This document shows, piece after piece, positions 11,373 to 22,712 of a stretch of DNA of 64,000 bases. Below the pieces are notes generated by a model. The model did not search any database and had not been told where the DNA came from. It was given only the letters and a program-made list of their open reading frames with translations. Location: the NCBI RefSeq assembly GCF_033568475.1, contig NC_133120.1:93824151-93888150 (forward strand), given 5' to 3'. Position numbers and translations under genes: made by a program. The DNA is from Henckelia pumila (Eukaryota; Streptophyta; Magnoliopsida; Lamiales; Gesneriaceae). Each line of letters starts with the position of its first letter. Position 1 is the first letter of the stretch.

Positions 11373-12467
11373 TGCTGCAGTCTGTGGTTGGAAAGAGTGT
11401 ACTGAAGTTACTTGTCTATCAGTCTGAGCTACTGGTCTAGACGATCCAATACCCTGAGCACCTTCAGAACCTCGTTGTGGACAGACTCTCGCAAAGTGTC
11501 CCATATTGTTGCAAATATGACAACTTCCAAATACACCTTGGCATTGTTCATTGGTCTGTCGATCACCACACTTGGTGCAATAAACATCTGACCTCTGTCC
11601 AGCTCTAGACTGTCGGGAACTACCTGAACTAGAAGAGCTACTACCACCTGATCTCTTGAACTGTTTGCTCTTACCCTTGAAGAAACTTTTCTTTCCACTG
11701 CTGCTACCTCAAGCCTTAAATCGAGGTGGCTGTGGAATATGTGGCTGTTCTTGTAATTGCTTCATATGTTAAGGAACAAACTGAGCTCCTCTTTGTTTCA
11801 GTATTCCTGCTTCTGCACCCTTTGCACGATTCAGAGCATCAGCAAAGGTACTTGGTCTTCCCGAATTTACAAGAGTAAACACGTCAGGATTCAAGCCATT
11901 TATAAATTGATCGGCTTGAGCTTCGTCACTGGCAGCAACATGTGGAGCAAACTTCATCAAACTCGTAAATTTTGCAACATAGTCTTCGATATTCATTTGG
12001 CCCTGTTGCAAACTTGCGAATTCCGCTCCCTTGTCCTTCCGATAAGACACAGGAAAGAAACGCTCATAGAAAGCAGTTTTAAATACAACCCAAGTAATAA
12101 CAGTACCTCGGTTTTCAAATGCTTTCTTTGTCGCTACCCACCAATTCTTCGCAAGGCCATGTAGTTGATTGATTACCAATCTCACTCGTCGTTCATCTGC
12201 ATAATCAAATGACTTAAATAACTGCTTTATATCCTCCAGCCAGTTCTCACAGTCAACAGAGTTCTCAGTCCCTTGCAGTGTCGGTGGTTTGAAGGACTGA
12301 AATCGCTTCAAAAGCTTCTCAATCGGATTGGCATCACCAAACAGATCAACAGAAGTACTACTCTGTCCATGTTCAGTTGCTGTCACTGGGACCTGTGCAA
12401 AATTTTTTTGTTCTGGTTCATTCACTGCCAATGTCTGTCTAACTCTCGGTGTTGGTCGGGGAGGCAT
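11373..12467 (-). pseudogene. R2 gag with zinc knuckle, interrupted
   Basis: The gag starts at the ATG at 12465-12467 (MPPRPTPRVRQTL). The capsid-like region includes NWLEDIKQLF, FFPVSYRKDKGAEF and INGLNPDVFTLVN. The frame is open for 232 codons to a TAA at 11769-11771, then continues with stops at 11709-11711 and 11370-11372. The C-terminal part carries a Ser-rich stretch and the CCHC knuckle CHICNNMGHFARVC (about 11540-11490). This is the only nearly full-length R1/R2-type gag in the window and shows what R1 has lost. Confidence 0.85.
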
Positions 12468-12800
12468 ATCTGATAAACAAATAGATTAGTGCACAGTTCA
12501 TCATATCATAACACACTTCTGTTTCAGTTCCTCCTCTGATTAGCACAATTATGCCTTCTCAAGAGATCGAGTTCTGATTCATACTCATTCAATACATGCT
12601 ATTACTTCAATCAGATAATCAGATAGCATGTAATTCAAAACATTGTACGGCATATTCTTCGCAAATTATCACAGCATCATGTGACAATTTAACATCTGTA
12701 ATCAATGAATCATATACCATACAAGTATGAAAGCAATAAATAAATCAGAATAGATGACTCGATCTACCCCGCTCATCTATTCTCAGTCCGAGAAACTTAT
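12468..12800 (-). other. R2 5' leader between primer-binding site and gag
   Basis: This untranslated leader on the minus strand is about 330 bp and AT-rich. I see no ORF or other feature in it. Confidence 0.6.
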
Positions 12801-12813
12801 CGCTCTGATACCA
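12801..12813 (-). other. R2 primer-binding site (initiator Met tRNA)
   Basis: The minus strand reads TGGTATCAGAGCG, complementary to the 3' end of plant initiator tRNA-Met, 5 nt from the LTR end. Similar sites occur in R4 (21368) and R5 (30826). Confidence 0.85.
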
Positions 12814-12818
12814 CCTGT

Positions 12819-14902
12819 TGTGGGGATCTCGGGTTGCTAATCTCATCTTAGGGTAATTAACGATTAATAAAAAATTAATCATGTATTAATAAAATACTCA
12901 AACCAATATATAAAAAAAATTTAAAAATCTTGCACCTCGCTCGATCGGTTAAATCCTATCGATCGAGCGAGAAGAAAATCTCTCTTCTCGGGTCTGAGCA
13001 TATTTTGGTCTCGCTCGATCGGTCAAATCCTGCCGATCGAGCGAGCAAGAAAAATCAAGTTTCTGTTTAAGAAAAACAGACCTCGCTCGATCGGTCAAAT
13101 CCTACCGATCGAGCGGGCTTTATTTCCAGAAAAACATAGCAGCTTCCTCTTGCTGTCAAAACTTGATGCTATGGCAAGAACTTCATTAAAAATCAATTCC
13201 AACCTGTTATAAAAAGCTAAGAACATGAACATATACATATAACCAAGTTCAAGCATAATATACTAGCTTTTACAACCACTTCTAGATCACAAACTAATTA
13301 AAAGCATGAGATTACACAACTTGTTCAAAAGTTCTTCCAACATATCATGCTAAAGTATTCTATCATGCTTGCCAAACTTCTAAGTACATCTAAAACCCGA
13401 GTCCTCACGTGCTAGACTCTCTTCCAGCTGTCAATGACGTCGATGACTAGCTTCTGCCCCATCTGTTGTCATGCACACATACAAACAAGACAACAGCCGG
13501 ATAAACTCCGGTGAGAAATCATTCTCAGTATAATCGACATATATATAAAGCGTTAACAAAATCATATCAACTCTATTCATACTCGACTCAAAAATAGAGT
13601 AAATAACGCATATATCGATTAAGAATTGATTCATAAAACGTCACTGCCATCAAGATTCGTAACCGATCTTGACATGGATATCCATCTATCGTAGCCATCC
13701 CGACTAAAAAATAAGGTTAACCGCAACCTTGACATAGAATCAATTCAATATACTATCATATCGACTCAAACTCAAATATCCACTACTTGAGATGGATCGA
13801 CAACATCAAACATAATTCAAAACATATCAAGTATGTGGTTTTTGCGGGCCAACTCAAGAATAGTCGTTCTTGAGTTTCAAAGTCCCTAACTCGCGATGTC
13901 GTCATTATACCTTCAATATCTCGGTTCTGAATTCTTCAATCTGAAATATAACAATCAAAATACTCATATCAAACTTCATTCAAGCTTATTATATCAGAAA
14001 CGAATCAAAACCATCAATATATCGTCAATTAATCTCATTTCAAACCTCAACATCTTCTTATTCGATTCAACTCGGCGTCTTGTATCGTTTGCCTTCCAAC
14101 TCAACTGAAACTGAAGAATAAAAATGCTATAACATTCATAACATCTAGATAAAGAATTCAGCTCAGGTAGAGGCTATCAACACAATCTAAAAACTCGATT
14201 CAACGGCGTAGCGATTGAAAATCGGTAACCGACAAAATACCGAAACCATTTCTAACTTCATACACAACTCATCAGCACTATAACAACAATAACCAACAGT
14301 TCAGAGGCTATATATATATATCGAACTGCATGCTGAAACTCATAATCAGTTCATTCAACAATCAATCTTCGATTCAATGTCAATATCCAATCGCATAAAA
14401 GCTCAAAAACATATTCAAGATGTAAACAGCTGATCTCTGCCAACTTTCAACCCTCAAAACATGCCGAAATAATTAGAAACTTACACGAAATCGAATCCCT
14501 CATCACAAGGATTCCAGAACACTTTTCGGAATCGAATTCGGACGATCGGATCAAAAGTTACGGCAATTTGAAAATAAAAAATCCAAAGGAAAAGAAAAGA
14601 TCTCGGCCACTGCTCTCAAATTCTGAATTTGATATAGGTTATACACGTGCACATGCTGAATAATCGATTAACATCTGATAACTTCAAACAAAATTGCAGT
14701 TTAGTCCCTCAATTCTTCAATATTTGCAATTCGATCCCCGACCCTTATTTTAATTCAATTTCAATCCTAAATAATTTAAGAATATTAGAATTTAAATCAA
14801 AAATCTAAATATTCCTAAATTAAATATACTCGGATTAAAATTAAATTATCTTGGATTATATTAAATAATACTGGATTAAATAAAATAATCCCGGGCCTTA
14901 CA
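12819..14902 (-). repeat. R2 full-length LTR (2084 bp)
   Basis: On the minus strand it begins TGTAAGGCCCGGG at 14902 and ends ...GAGATCCCCACA at 12819, giving TG...CA ends. It contains the GGGACTAAACTGCAATT motif (14708-14692) and a segment related to the R1 and R3 LTRs (13831-13890 and 13460-13560), plus three perfect or near-perfect hairpins (12936-13117). Internal short ORFs are not genes. Confidence 0.9.
12936..13117. repeat. Three 36-bp hairpin repeats in R2 LTR
   Basis: Copies at 12936-12971, 13010-13045 and 13082-13117 are spaced 72-74 bp apart. Each has 14-nt arms (CTCGCTCGATCGGT and its complement) around an 8-nt AAATCC-type loop. The arms are kept complementary while the spacers differ. 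Confidence 0.85.
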
Positions 14903-14940
14903 TTTTTCCCCCACTAAGACATGAGTTCGTCCTTGAATTC
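14903..14940 (-). promoter_or_regulatory. Polypurine tract and hairpin of the right R2 copy
   Basis: This is the minus-strand polypurine tract (AGTGGGGGAAAAA) plus the GAATTCAAGGACGAACTC hairpin (14940-14923), 20 nt from the LTR. It proves that the LTR at 12819-14902 also acted as a 3' LTR. Confidence 0.75.
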
Positions 14941-15013
14941 ATAAGCAGTATAGATATGCAGACTGTATACTCATAAGAATAAAGAATAACAGAAAATTGA
15001 ATAAGAACTCACA

Positions 15014-15395
15014 TCAGTGGAATAGATAAGAAAATCTTTGTATCATTTCATCTTCAACTTCCCACGTCGCTTCTTCAACTCCATGCCTACTCCATTAAAT
15101 CTTCACCAATGGAATGGTCTTCGTTCGGAGTTGCTTTGTCTTCCTATCGAGAATCTGAATAGGTTGCTCGAAGTAGCTAAGAGTGTCATCCAACTCAGCT
15201 TCATCAGATCGAATCACATGAGATGCATCAGATATATACTTCCTTAACATCGATACATGAAAGACATCATGTATTCCAGATAAAGACATAGGAAGAGCGA
15301 GTCGATAAGCTAGATTGCATATCTTCTCGAGAATCTCATATGGCCCAATATATCGTGGAGATAACTTTTCTCGTTTGCCAAATCTGACTGTGCCC
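15014..15395 (-). pseudogene. Second R2-type pol 3' end (truncated)
   Basis: It is nearly identical to 7910-8290: the [25 protein letters not shown] and PIQILDRK regions. It breaks off at 15395 just inside the RGTVRFGK motif, where unrelated plus-strand decayed sequence begins. This is the end of a second copy lying upstream of the shared LTR. Confidence 0.85.
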
Positions 15396-17762
15396 AGTAT
15401 ATTTTGATATATTTGGCTCGTAACTGATAGAATTTCCAATTCAAATTATCGGTAAAATTTTGGGTTGATGATATGAATTGCTGAGAATTGGTACATAGAA
15501 CGAAGAGACGACATGAATGCTTGATTGATTGATCTTTCATTGATATGTTTAAGTATCGAGATAAATGCTAAAATAGTCAGAATTGCTGTAATCTAAACTA
15601 AGTGAAAATTTATTTGGAAGGATTAAAGCACATTGAGATGAGCTCAAGCGATTAGAATTCAATTGAGAAATATAAATGAAGAATGAGATCGACATTCAAT
15701 CAATTGATTTCAGAGTTCTGTGTCTTTTGGTTTGAATATTCAGACGAATATATAACCCATCAGAATGATTTTCGATTGAAAATGCGCCAAAATTGTTCAG
15801 AAAATGAAAGAAACATAGAAAGTAAATCACATCGATTAGAATTCGGTAAAGAATGCTAGATTGAGATATGAATTTAAGCCTCAGATCAGAGTGGATGATT
15901 TTTTTGTGATTGATTATCTGATTGTGCTTGATGTTTCCGAAAATAAATATCAGATTTTGAAAGAAATGCACAACAATGAATTCAATATTCATCCAATAAT
16001 TGTTTTATCAGAAGATAAAGCGAACAGATGTAACCGAATTAGTACGTTTTAGAAGTTAAATGTATAGAAAGAATTTTTGATGAAGTTGAAAATCATTGAC
16101 TAGATTGGTTCAATGACAGTTTAGAAACTCCAGAATTGGAATGAGATCATGATTTGAAAGAATATTTTGCGAAACTACCAAGATGAAGCAATATGCTTGA
16201 TGTAAATTGTGGTAGTGATGATTGAATTGAGTTAAATTACTGAATACTATGATATGACTTATGATCAGCTTGATTTACATTACTTCATAAGATGATTTGA
16301 CTGAGGATCAGATCACTGATTTGTGATCAGAATTGTTGTGAGATTACATAGTAAGCCAAGGATTATTGTTTCATATTGAGACAGTAGGTTTACTATTGAA
16401 TTATGATTCAGAGTATCTACAAATTTGAGTACTCTTTGATGTAAAAGTATAACATATTATCCTTGAAGGATAGTCAGGGCAGATGAATCGAATTTCAAGA
16501 ATAAAGTATATCGGACATGATATAGATTATCAAAAGCTCTGAGTACTTTGGAATCTGTGAATACAACATATTCTTCTATGATTAATGGATAATCCGAATT
16601 GACTAACCAGATTTTTCAGAATATGTTGTATGAGATGTGAATAACAGTTATCTATTCAGATCTGTTAGAAGTAATGATATGATGAAATTACATGAATGAT
16701 TGAAATCTATTGTCATGATAGAGACTTTAGATTTATTTGATCGAATTGTGGCATCGATTGATCGATGTTCTGAGTGTTTGGTTATATGTGATTGTATTAT
16801 ACCATTCTCTGACAAATGGATTGTCTGAATTGATTTTCCATAATTTGAGAATATTGTCAGAACCTAAGTACCTGATTCGGTATTAATTGACTTGATGTAT
16901 TGCCACTTAATGATTATGATTCCTGTAACAACTATTAAGTCGATATTGAGATAATGATTTGATGATACGATGAGAAAGAAATCAGATTTCTTTGTGTTGA
17001 AATGATATTGCAGAAGTATCTGATATCAAATCAGATGTGATTTGAGATACACAGATTACGAATATGAATCTGTATGAAATGAGAACAGATAAAAAGAAAC
17101 CGAGTAAGCAATTGAATGATAGATATAACTTTTAACAGCTGAAACTGATTAGTTAAGCGAAAAAGTTATTCTTGAAATATCATTCGATTCAGAATAGAAA
17201 AAGAGCAGTGTTTGATATACAGATTTTGAACCGATGAACAGAATTATTGTTGATATATCTTCTATGCAGAGCATAGAATGATATAGAGAAAGAAACAAGT
17301 CGTCACTGAAGCTGAATTTCACTGACTGAGATGTTAGACAGAATTGATGGTTTTCGTGAATGATTTATTCTTTTCAGCTTGATATGATGGATCTGATTTG
17401 TTCCACGTATCTAAGTGAAGGAAGTATCAGTCGATTCTTCCTACGTACTTTAATTAGATAAAATAACGATTGAAGAGATTGTGAGTTAAGTCGAATATTC
17501 GATAGATCTTTGATTAAGGAGAGAAACAACTCAGAAAGACGTCTTTTCAGTTAATTTAAGTACACATGAATAGATACAGAATACAAGAGAATAGAAGAAG
17601 ATTAGAAGAAATAATCTGATAAGAGATGAAGAGATGAGATACGAATTTCAGAGTTATATGATTGAAGTGAGAATCACTTCAAATGATTATTCAGTCTATC
17701 AGACTTGATATTTCGACTGGATACGATTTCGAGGACAAAATCATTCCTTAGAGGGGAGGAAT
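15396..17762 (+). pseudogene. R3 pol remnant, heavily decayed
   Basis: No long ORF survives, but on the plus strand pol landmarks appear in order. The integrase finger region (15888-15995, reading ILKEMHNNEFNIHP) corresponds to [14 protein letters not shown] in R1. The VVRLHSKPRIIVS region follows (16330-16370), then FHVS...RKYQS (about 17400) and IFD-x-GEKQLRK (about 17490). The sequence is AT-rich and full of TGA/TAG, as expected for old methylated DNA. It ends in a hairpin (17725-17742), a polypurine tract (17750-17762) and the R3 LTR. The part before about 15700 is too decayed to assign with certainty. Confidence 0.7.
17725..17762 (+). promoter_or_regulatory. R3 hairpin and polypurine tract
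   Basis: GATTTCGAGGACAAAATC (17725-17742), then 20 nt including AGAGGGGAGGAAT, lead into the LTR start at 17763. Confidence 0.7.
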
Positions 17763-19587
17763 TGTAAAGCCCGAAAATATTAAATTATTAATGATGGGAT
17801 TTGAGAATTAAATTCCATATTTTGGACAAATATTGATTTGAGAAGTTATGGAAATTATAGATTTAATTTCTAAGTCGGAAATATTTAATTTGAGAATTTA
17901 CGGATTTTGAGATTTAAATTTCGGGAATTCTTAAATTAAAAGATTAAAAATTCGATTTGCATATTTATGAAATTTAAGATTAAATTCCAAGTTTCGAGAA
18001 TGAATATGATTTAATTCGAAGGTGAAACCCGATCAGAGACTGTTTGAAATATCGAAGTTTCAATGGCTGAAATGCAAAAGACCGGGATTAATTGATTTAA
18101 TCAGCATTTATTTAATTTTAATCCGAGTATATTTAATTTGGGAATATTTAGAGTTTTGATTTAAATTCTAATATTCTTAAATTATTTTGGATTGAAATTG
18201 AATGCAAACGAGGGCCGAGGACTGAATTGCAATTTTTGAAGTTTCAGGGACTAAATTGCAATTTATACGATACATATCCAATTGGTAATTATATTATTCA
18301 GAGTTGATACGTGGATATGTGATATGCAATTTAGAATTCAGAACAGAGGAAGCCGATACCTTTTTTTTCATTTGATTTCCGATCTTGAAAACCTCGTAAC
18401 TTTTGATCCGATCATCCGATTTCGATTCCGAAAAGAGTTCTGTAATCCTTGCGACGAGGACTTAGATTTGATGTAAGTATTGTGAGGTTTCTGATATATT
18501 TCAAAATCAGTATGTTGTAAAGATCAGACGTTGAGCATGTATCTTGATTTTTATGATTTATATCTTTCCGTATCGATGTCGAATCGGTTATTTGAAGTCG
18601 TATGACTTCTAATGAGTTTTCACAGCATGTATCTCGAATGTATACTTCTGATATGCTGAGAATATGATGTTATTTTTCTGATATGTGGATGAGAAGCCAT
18701 AATTGAAGTTGAAAATGGTTTCGATATGTCGACGGTTACCGATTTTGAATTGCTATGCCGTTGATTTGTGTATTTGATTGAGTTTGAGTATGGAGTGTCG
18801 AGCCGAACATGTTTTTAACTAGTGCTGATGGTTATAGCATTTGATTACTTCATTTCAGCGGTGATAAGATGTGATGACTCGAGATTGACGACTTTGAACC
18901 GAAGAAAGATTTGAAGAAGGTTTGAAATGATTATGATTGAAGATCTATTGATGATTTTGAATTGATTTTGAATTGATTGAATAGAATGACGTTTGATATG
19001 AATGTTTTGATGCTATGTTTCAGATTTGAAGCGTTCAAAACCGAAGAAATACAAAGGTATAATGACGACATTGCGAGTCAGGGATTTGAAACTCAAGAAC
19101 GACTATTCTTGAGTTGTCCCGCAAAAACCACATACTTGTGTATGTTTCGATTTGATTTTGATGTTGTCGATCCATCTCAGGTATTGGATCTTTGATTTTG
19201 AGTCGATATGATTATGATACGATGATGATATGAATTGATTCTATGCCAAGATCTGAGGCGATCTTATTTTCTAGTTTGAGATGACTACGATAGATGGATA
19301 TCTATGTCAAGATCGGTTACGAATATTGATGGCAATGACGATATATGAATCAATTCTTGATCGATATATGCATTATTTACTCTATTGTTGAGTCGTTTAC
19401 GATTAGAGTTGATATGATTTATTTAACGCATTTATATGTCGATTATACTGGGAATGTTTTCTCACCGAAGTTTATCCGACTGTTGCTTTGTTTTGTATGT
19501 GTGCATTGCAACAGATGGGGCAAGAGCTGGCCAAGGTCATCGAGGGTAGCTCCTGAGAGAGTATAGATATGTGGAATCGGGTTGTGT
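17763..19587 (+). repeat. R3 3' LTR, segment 1
   Basis: It starts TGTAAAGCCCG after the polypurine tract. It contains GGGACTAAATTGCAATT (18248-18264) and the stretch around GACTATTCTTGAGTTG and CCACATACTTGTG, which matches the R2 LTR in reverse complement (13831-13890). It is interrupted at 19588 by R4. Two further segments (28967-29341 and 36682-36833) complete an LTR of about 2.35 kb. Confidence 0.8.
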
Positions 19588-21361
19588 TGTGAGAACCCAG
19601 CTGATGATGAGCCTTAACCGAAGAATACATGAGCCATAACCGAAGGTTCTTTTCAAATTCAAAACTGAAGAATTGTAACAGCTAGTGTAACAGTCATGTA
19701 AGGGAGATTAAATGGCTATTATGGAGGATAAATGACTGATCATGGGAGGCTTTTCAGTAGCTACTTGAAGCCTATAAATTATGGATTAAGCTGATGGGAA
19801 ACACACCATTTTCAATCACTCCTACACTCCATACTCGAGCAGCAGCAGCATTTTTTTTTAAGCTTTGAGTTCCGTTCATTTTGTTCACTTCGAGCTCCAG
19901 TTTTCAGCCAAATTAAGCATCAAATTACAGTCTAGTTAGCAAGGATTCAGACAGCTGATTTCTGGCCATTTCACGGATCAATAGCAGCGATTGAATCGAG
20001 CAATTCAAAGGATTAAGTTGCTGCCCAGAATCCTCAAAGAAATCGGCATCGTATCGGAAGGATTATTTTGGCTATCTTCGAAAACCAGTAAGCAAAAATC
20101 TAAGATCATGTTTCTATCCAAATTTTGAGCGTATCTCCTTCCTAAATTCGAAACTCCATAGCAGGAGTTTGAAGCTCGGAAATCTCTGCTCGGTGTTGAT
20201 CTTCAAAGCTTCCAGAAAACTCGGAAAAAGTCGGCATCGTTTCGAAGTAAACTTTCTATCCATTTTGAAGGAATTTCTGTCCATTTCGAGAGCAAGTTTT
20301 TGCTCGTTCTTGAAGCCTTAGAATCTATCCAGGTTAAAGAAATCATCTACAACAACCTAAGTCAGAAAGCTGTTTGAAATCTGTCCAAGAAGCAACGCCG
20401 AAGTTGATCGAGAAGTTGCATTTTTCTGCCAAAACCGAGAAGCTTAGTTTGCTTAAGATCGAGCAGATTGTTGCCGTGAATCTAATTCGAATTTTTACTC
20501 CAGTCGAGGCTCTTCAACAAACGTTTACTCCTTCACGATTTTATTAGAAATCGAATACTGTAAGTTGGCTTTTACCTTTTTTTTGTGTGATATAAGTTTC
20601 TACACTTATATTTATTTTTGTGTGTGAGTTATGTTTTATAAAATAAATAATTATGCTTTTGAAAATTCGATCGGAATGATAATATTTGTTTCACTTTGAT
20701 ATATATTATTTGTTGGCTATTCATGATATTATTTGAAGCATGCAAGAATTATTTGGAAATATTTGAGATGCACTGTTAAAAGTCGATTTAGAAATGGTTA
20801 AGAAATTTCCGACGATTTGATTTGATTTGATATGGCCCTGATGCGGTGGGTTATAATAACCGTTCATTTGGCCTCGCCCCTTAAAGGAGTAACATATAGG
20901 AGACTGATCAGTAAAACCACGGAAAATGAGATAATTAACTATGCAATGTTTGCTTCGTATTTGTGTCAGATTCAAAATGCTTATTTTATTTCGAGATTAT
21001 GAAATATACATGTGTACATGTAAATGTATTTTGGTGTTTATCATGCTCGATCGGACCCCACTTGCTGAGTGTTTTCCAAAACACTCACCCCCTTACTTTT
21101 CTCCCCAGATATCGAAGAACAGTTAGAAGAGGATGAACAATATGCTTTCTGGGGTTGGTGATCAAGTCGAAGTTTTATTAGTATTTATTTTCTGTTATTT
21201 TGTCGCTTCCGCTTTTATCGTAATTCCTATTTTGTAAAGACATATTTGATTATGTAAAAGACTGGTTGAAGGCTATTTTCTATACTACGTGGCTTGTTGT
21301 TTTACAATTCAAAATGTTAAACAACGCCGATGTCAACTAGGCCCGGTTTCGGGGCGTGACA
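19588..21361 (+). repeat. R4 5' LTR (1774 bp)
   Basis: It runs from TGTGAGAACCC to GGGGCGTGACA. TATAAAT is at 19773-19779. A strong splice-donor-like GTAAGT is at 20560-20565. It is nearly identical to the 3' LTR at 27189-28961. Confidence 0.92.
19773..19779 (+). promoter_or_regulatory. R4 LTR TATA box
   Basis: TATAAAT occurs at the same place in both LTRs (19773 and 27374) and is followed about 30 bp later by CACACCA, a plausible transcription start. Confidence 0.55.
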
Positions 21362-21367
21362 TTTTTG

Positions 21368-21380
21368 TGGTATCAGAGAC
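21368..21380 (+). other. R4 primer-binding site (initiator Met tRNA)
   Basis: TGGTATCAGAGAC lies 6 nt after the 5' LTR end and is complementary to plant initiator tRNA-Met for the first 10-11 nt. Confidence 0.85.
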
Positions 21381-21830
21381 GCCAGGTTCATAATCCGGGT
21401 GGGAATTCCTTAGGAAAATTTTTGGCAGTTTCTCATAGTAGGCCAAAAGGCCAATGTAGTCCTCTCCGAAATGATCTCACAAATCAAAGTCATCACGAAA
21501 TTCCATTTCATCATGAGGAAACTCTTTTTTCGGCTGAACTCATTCGTTTAGGCCTCCGAAATCGCGTTTTTGCTGTTTTAGGAAATATTTAGAATGCTTA
21601 TAACTTTTTATAAAAAAAAAAACTCGAAATTAAATTCCATCGATTGTGTCACGATCCTCACAATCGATACTGACAGCTCAACTAAAAATCTCAAAATTTT
21701 CCATTTTTGGAAAATTTTTCCGAAAAGTCCCATTTCGTTTGTAATTATTGAAACTGTTCATGTGTTGTTTAATTTCTGATTTCTGATATTTGTTCTAAGC
21801 CTTGCCTTTCCATTTGTTTTCTTTCAGGAA
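21381..21830 (+). other. R4 5' leader
   Basis: This 450-nt untranslated leader ends in a pyrimidine tract and CAG (21810-21827), an excellent 3' splice site, 3 nt before the extra ORF's ATG. I see no other coding sequence in it. Confidence 0.55.
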
Positions 21831-22493
21831 ATGGCTCCAAGTTTTCCTCGTACCCGTGCCCATTTCATCTTTCGCATGAAGCAACTGGTTATTGATAACC
21901 AGAAGCATAAGATTACTCGACTTTGTGCTAAAGTTGTTTTTGCTAGGCGTGAGCAGCGAGAGTGGGAGAAGAGGGCCAACAAATACTTCTATGAGTTAGA
22001 GCAAGTGAGGGGGGATAACATATACCTCCGTGATGACATGGACCTTAATCACTTCCGTGAAGAAGCTCTGCATAACCAAGTGATTAAGTCCGAAGAGGAG
22101 CATAACAAGACGAAAGAAAAAATGGAGGCAGCTGAGATAGAGCATAAGCAGACGAAAGTCAGATTGGGAACAGCACAGGACACCATAGCAGAGCTATCTG
22201 GTGTTGTTAGCCACTTGACTAAACAAGTGGATCATGAGAAGCAGTTGGGGCAGCAGTCCTGCGCAGAACATGGGCAGCGTCGTCAACAGATACGAGATCA
22301 CATCCAGCAGCTGGAAGCTCAAGTTCAGCAATTGCAGGGTACAGTGGCCAACTTGAATAATCATAATTCCATTCTACTACAGGCCGTAAATCAACTGCAA
22401 GAAAAGGATTCCGAGGAGGAACCGAAAGAGATAGAGGTGGAGGAAGAGCCCGTCGAAGCTGTAGGGGGTGGAGAAGTTATAGACTTAGATTAG
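21831..22493 (+). CDS. R4 extra ORF upstream of gag: 220-aa coiled-coil protein
   Basis: An intact ORF from ATG at 21831 to TAG at 22491-22493 lies between primer-binding site and gag, where chromoviruses normally have only leader. I do not recognise the family. Residues 1-60 are basic (MAPSFPRTRAHF, with RREQREWEKR near 40). Residues about 65-200 are rich in E, K, Q and L in heptad-like spacing (LSGVVSHLTKQVDHEKQL, then IQQLEAQVQQLQGTVANL), so a long coiled coil is likely. The last 25 residues are very acidic (EEEPKEIEVEEEPVEAV). No cysteine-rich finger, transmembrane segment or signal peptide is seen. It stayed open while gag and pol of the same copy gained stops. A structural, nucleic-acid-binding or accessory role is possible, but I assign no function. 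Confidence 0.75.
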   Translation: MAPSFPRTRAHFIFRMKQLVIDNQKHKITRLCAKVVFARREQREWEKRANKYFYELEQVRGDNIYLRDDMDLNHFREEALHNQVIKSEEEHNKTKEKMEAAEIEHKQTKVRLGTAQDTIAELSGVVSHLTKQVDHEKQLGQQSCAEHGQRRQQIRDHIQQLEAQVQQLQGTVANLNNHNSILLQAVNQLQEKDSEEEPKEIEVEEEPVEAVGGGEVIDLD

Positions 22494-22712
22494 TATGGAT
22501 GCATTAGTTTTTGGTTCAGCTTTGTTTCCTTGTCACTTATTTCCAATTCAGTGGTTTCTTTAAAATCCAAAACTATCAGTTATTATTTCAATTCAGCTGT
22601 TATTCTGAAATTCAATGAATGGTATTTTGTTTATCTATGTGTCCAAATTGTTCAATTATTTTTCTAATCCATAAATCTATCAGAATATTAGAAATTTACA
22701 CGTTTGTAGGAC
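22494..22712 (+). other. R4 spacer between extra ORF and gag
   Basis: This 219-nt AT-rich spacer ends with TTTGTAG at 22703-22709, a splice-acceptor-like sequence 3 nt upstream of the gag ATG. That mirrors the arrangement before the extra ORF. Confidence 0.45.

Larger units (their letters stand above)
6973..15395 (-). mobile_element. R2: minus-strand chromovirus in LTR-internal-LTR-internal arrangement
   Basis: Read on the minus strand from right to left: the 3' end of a pol (15395-15014) with its hairpin and polypurine tract; a full LTR (14902-12819); a Met-tRNA primer-binding site (12813-12801); gag-pol (12467-7910); hairpin and polypurine tract; and a partial LTR (7798-6973). The full LTR therefore serves both as 3' LTR of the right fragment and as 5' LTR of the left unit. 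The coding region is broken by many nonsense codons and one frameshifting deletion. The right end stops abruptly in pol at 15395 against decayed R3 sequence; the left end is cut by R1. Confidence 0.85.

Noticed and set aside
20721-21126. Small ORFs inside the R4 LTRs, repeated at 28306-28726
   Set aside because: LTR duplicates on both strands; no motif.
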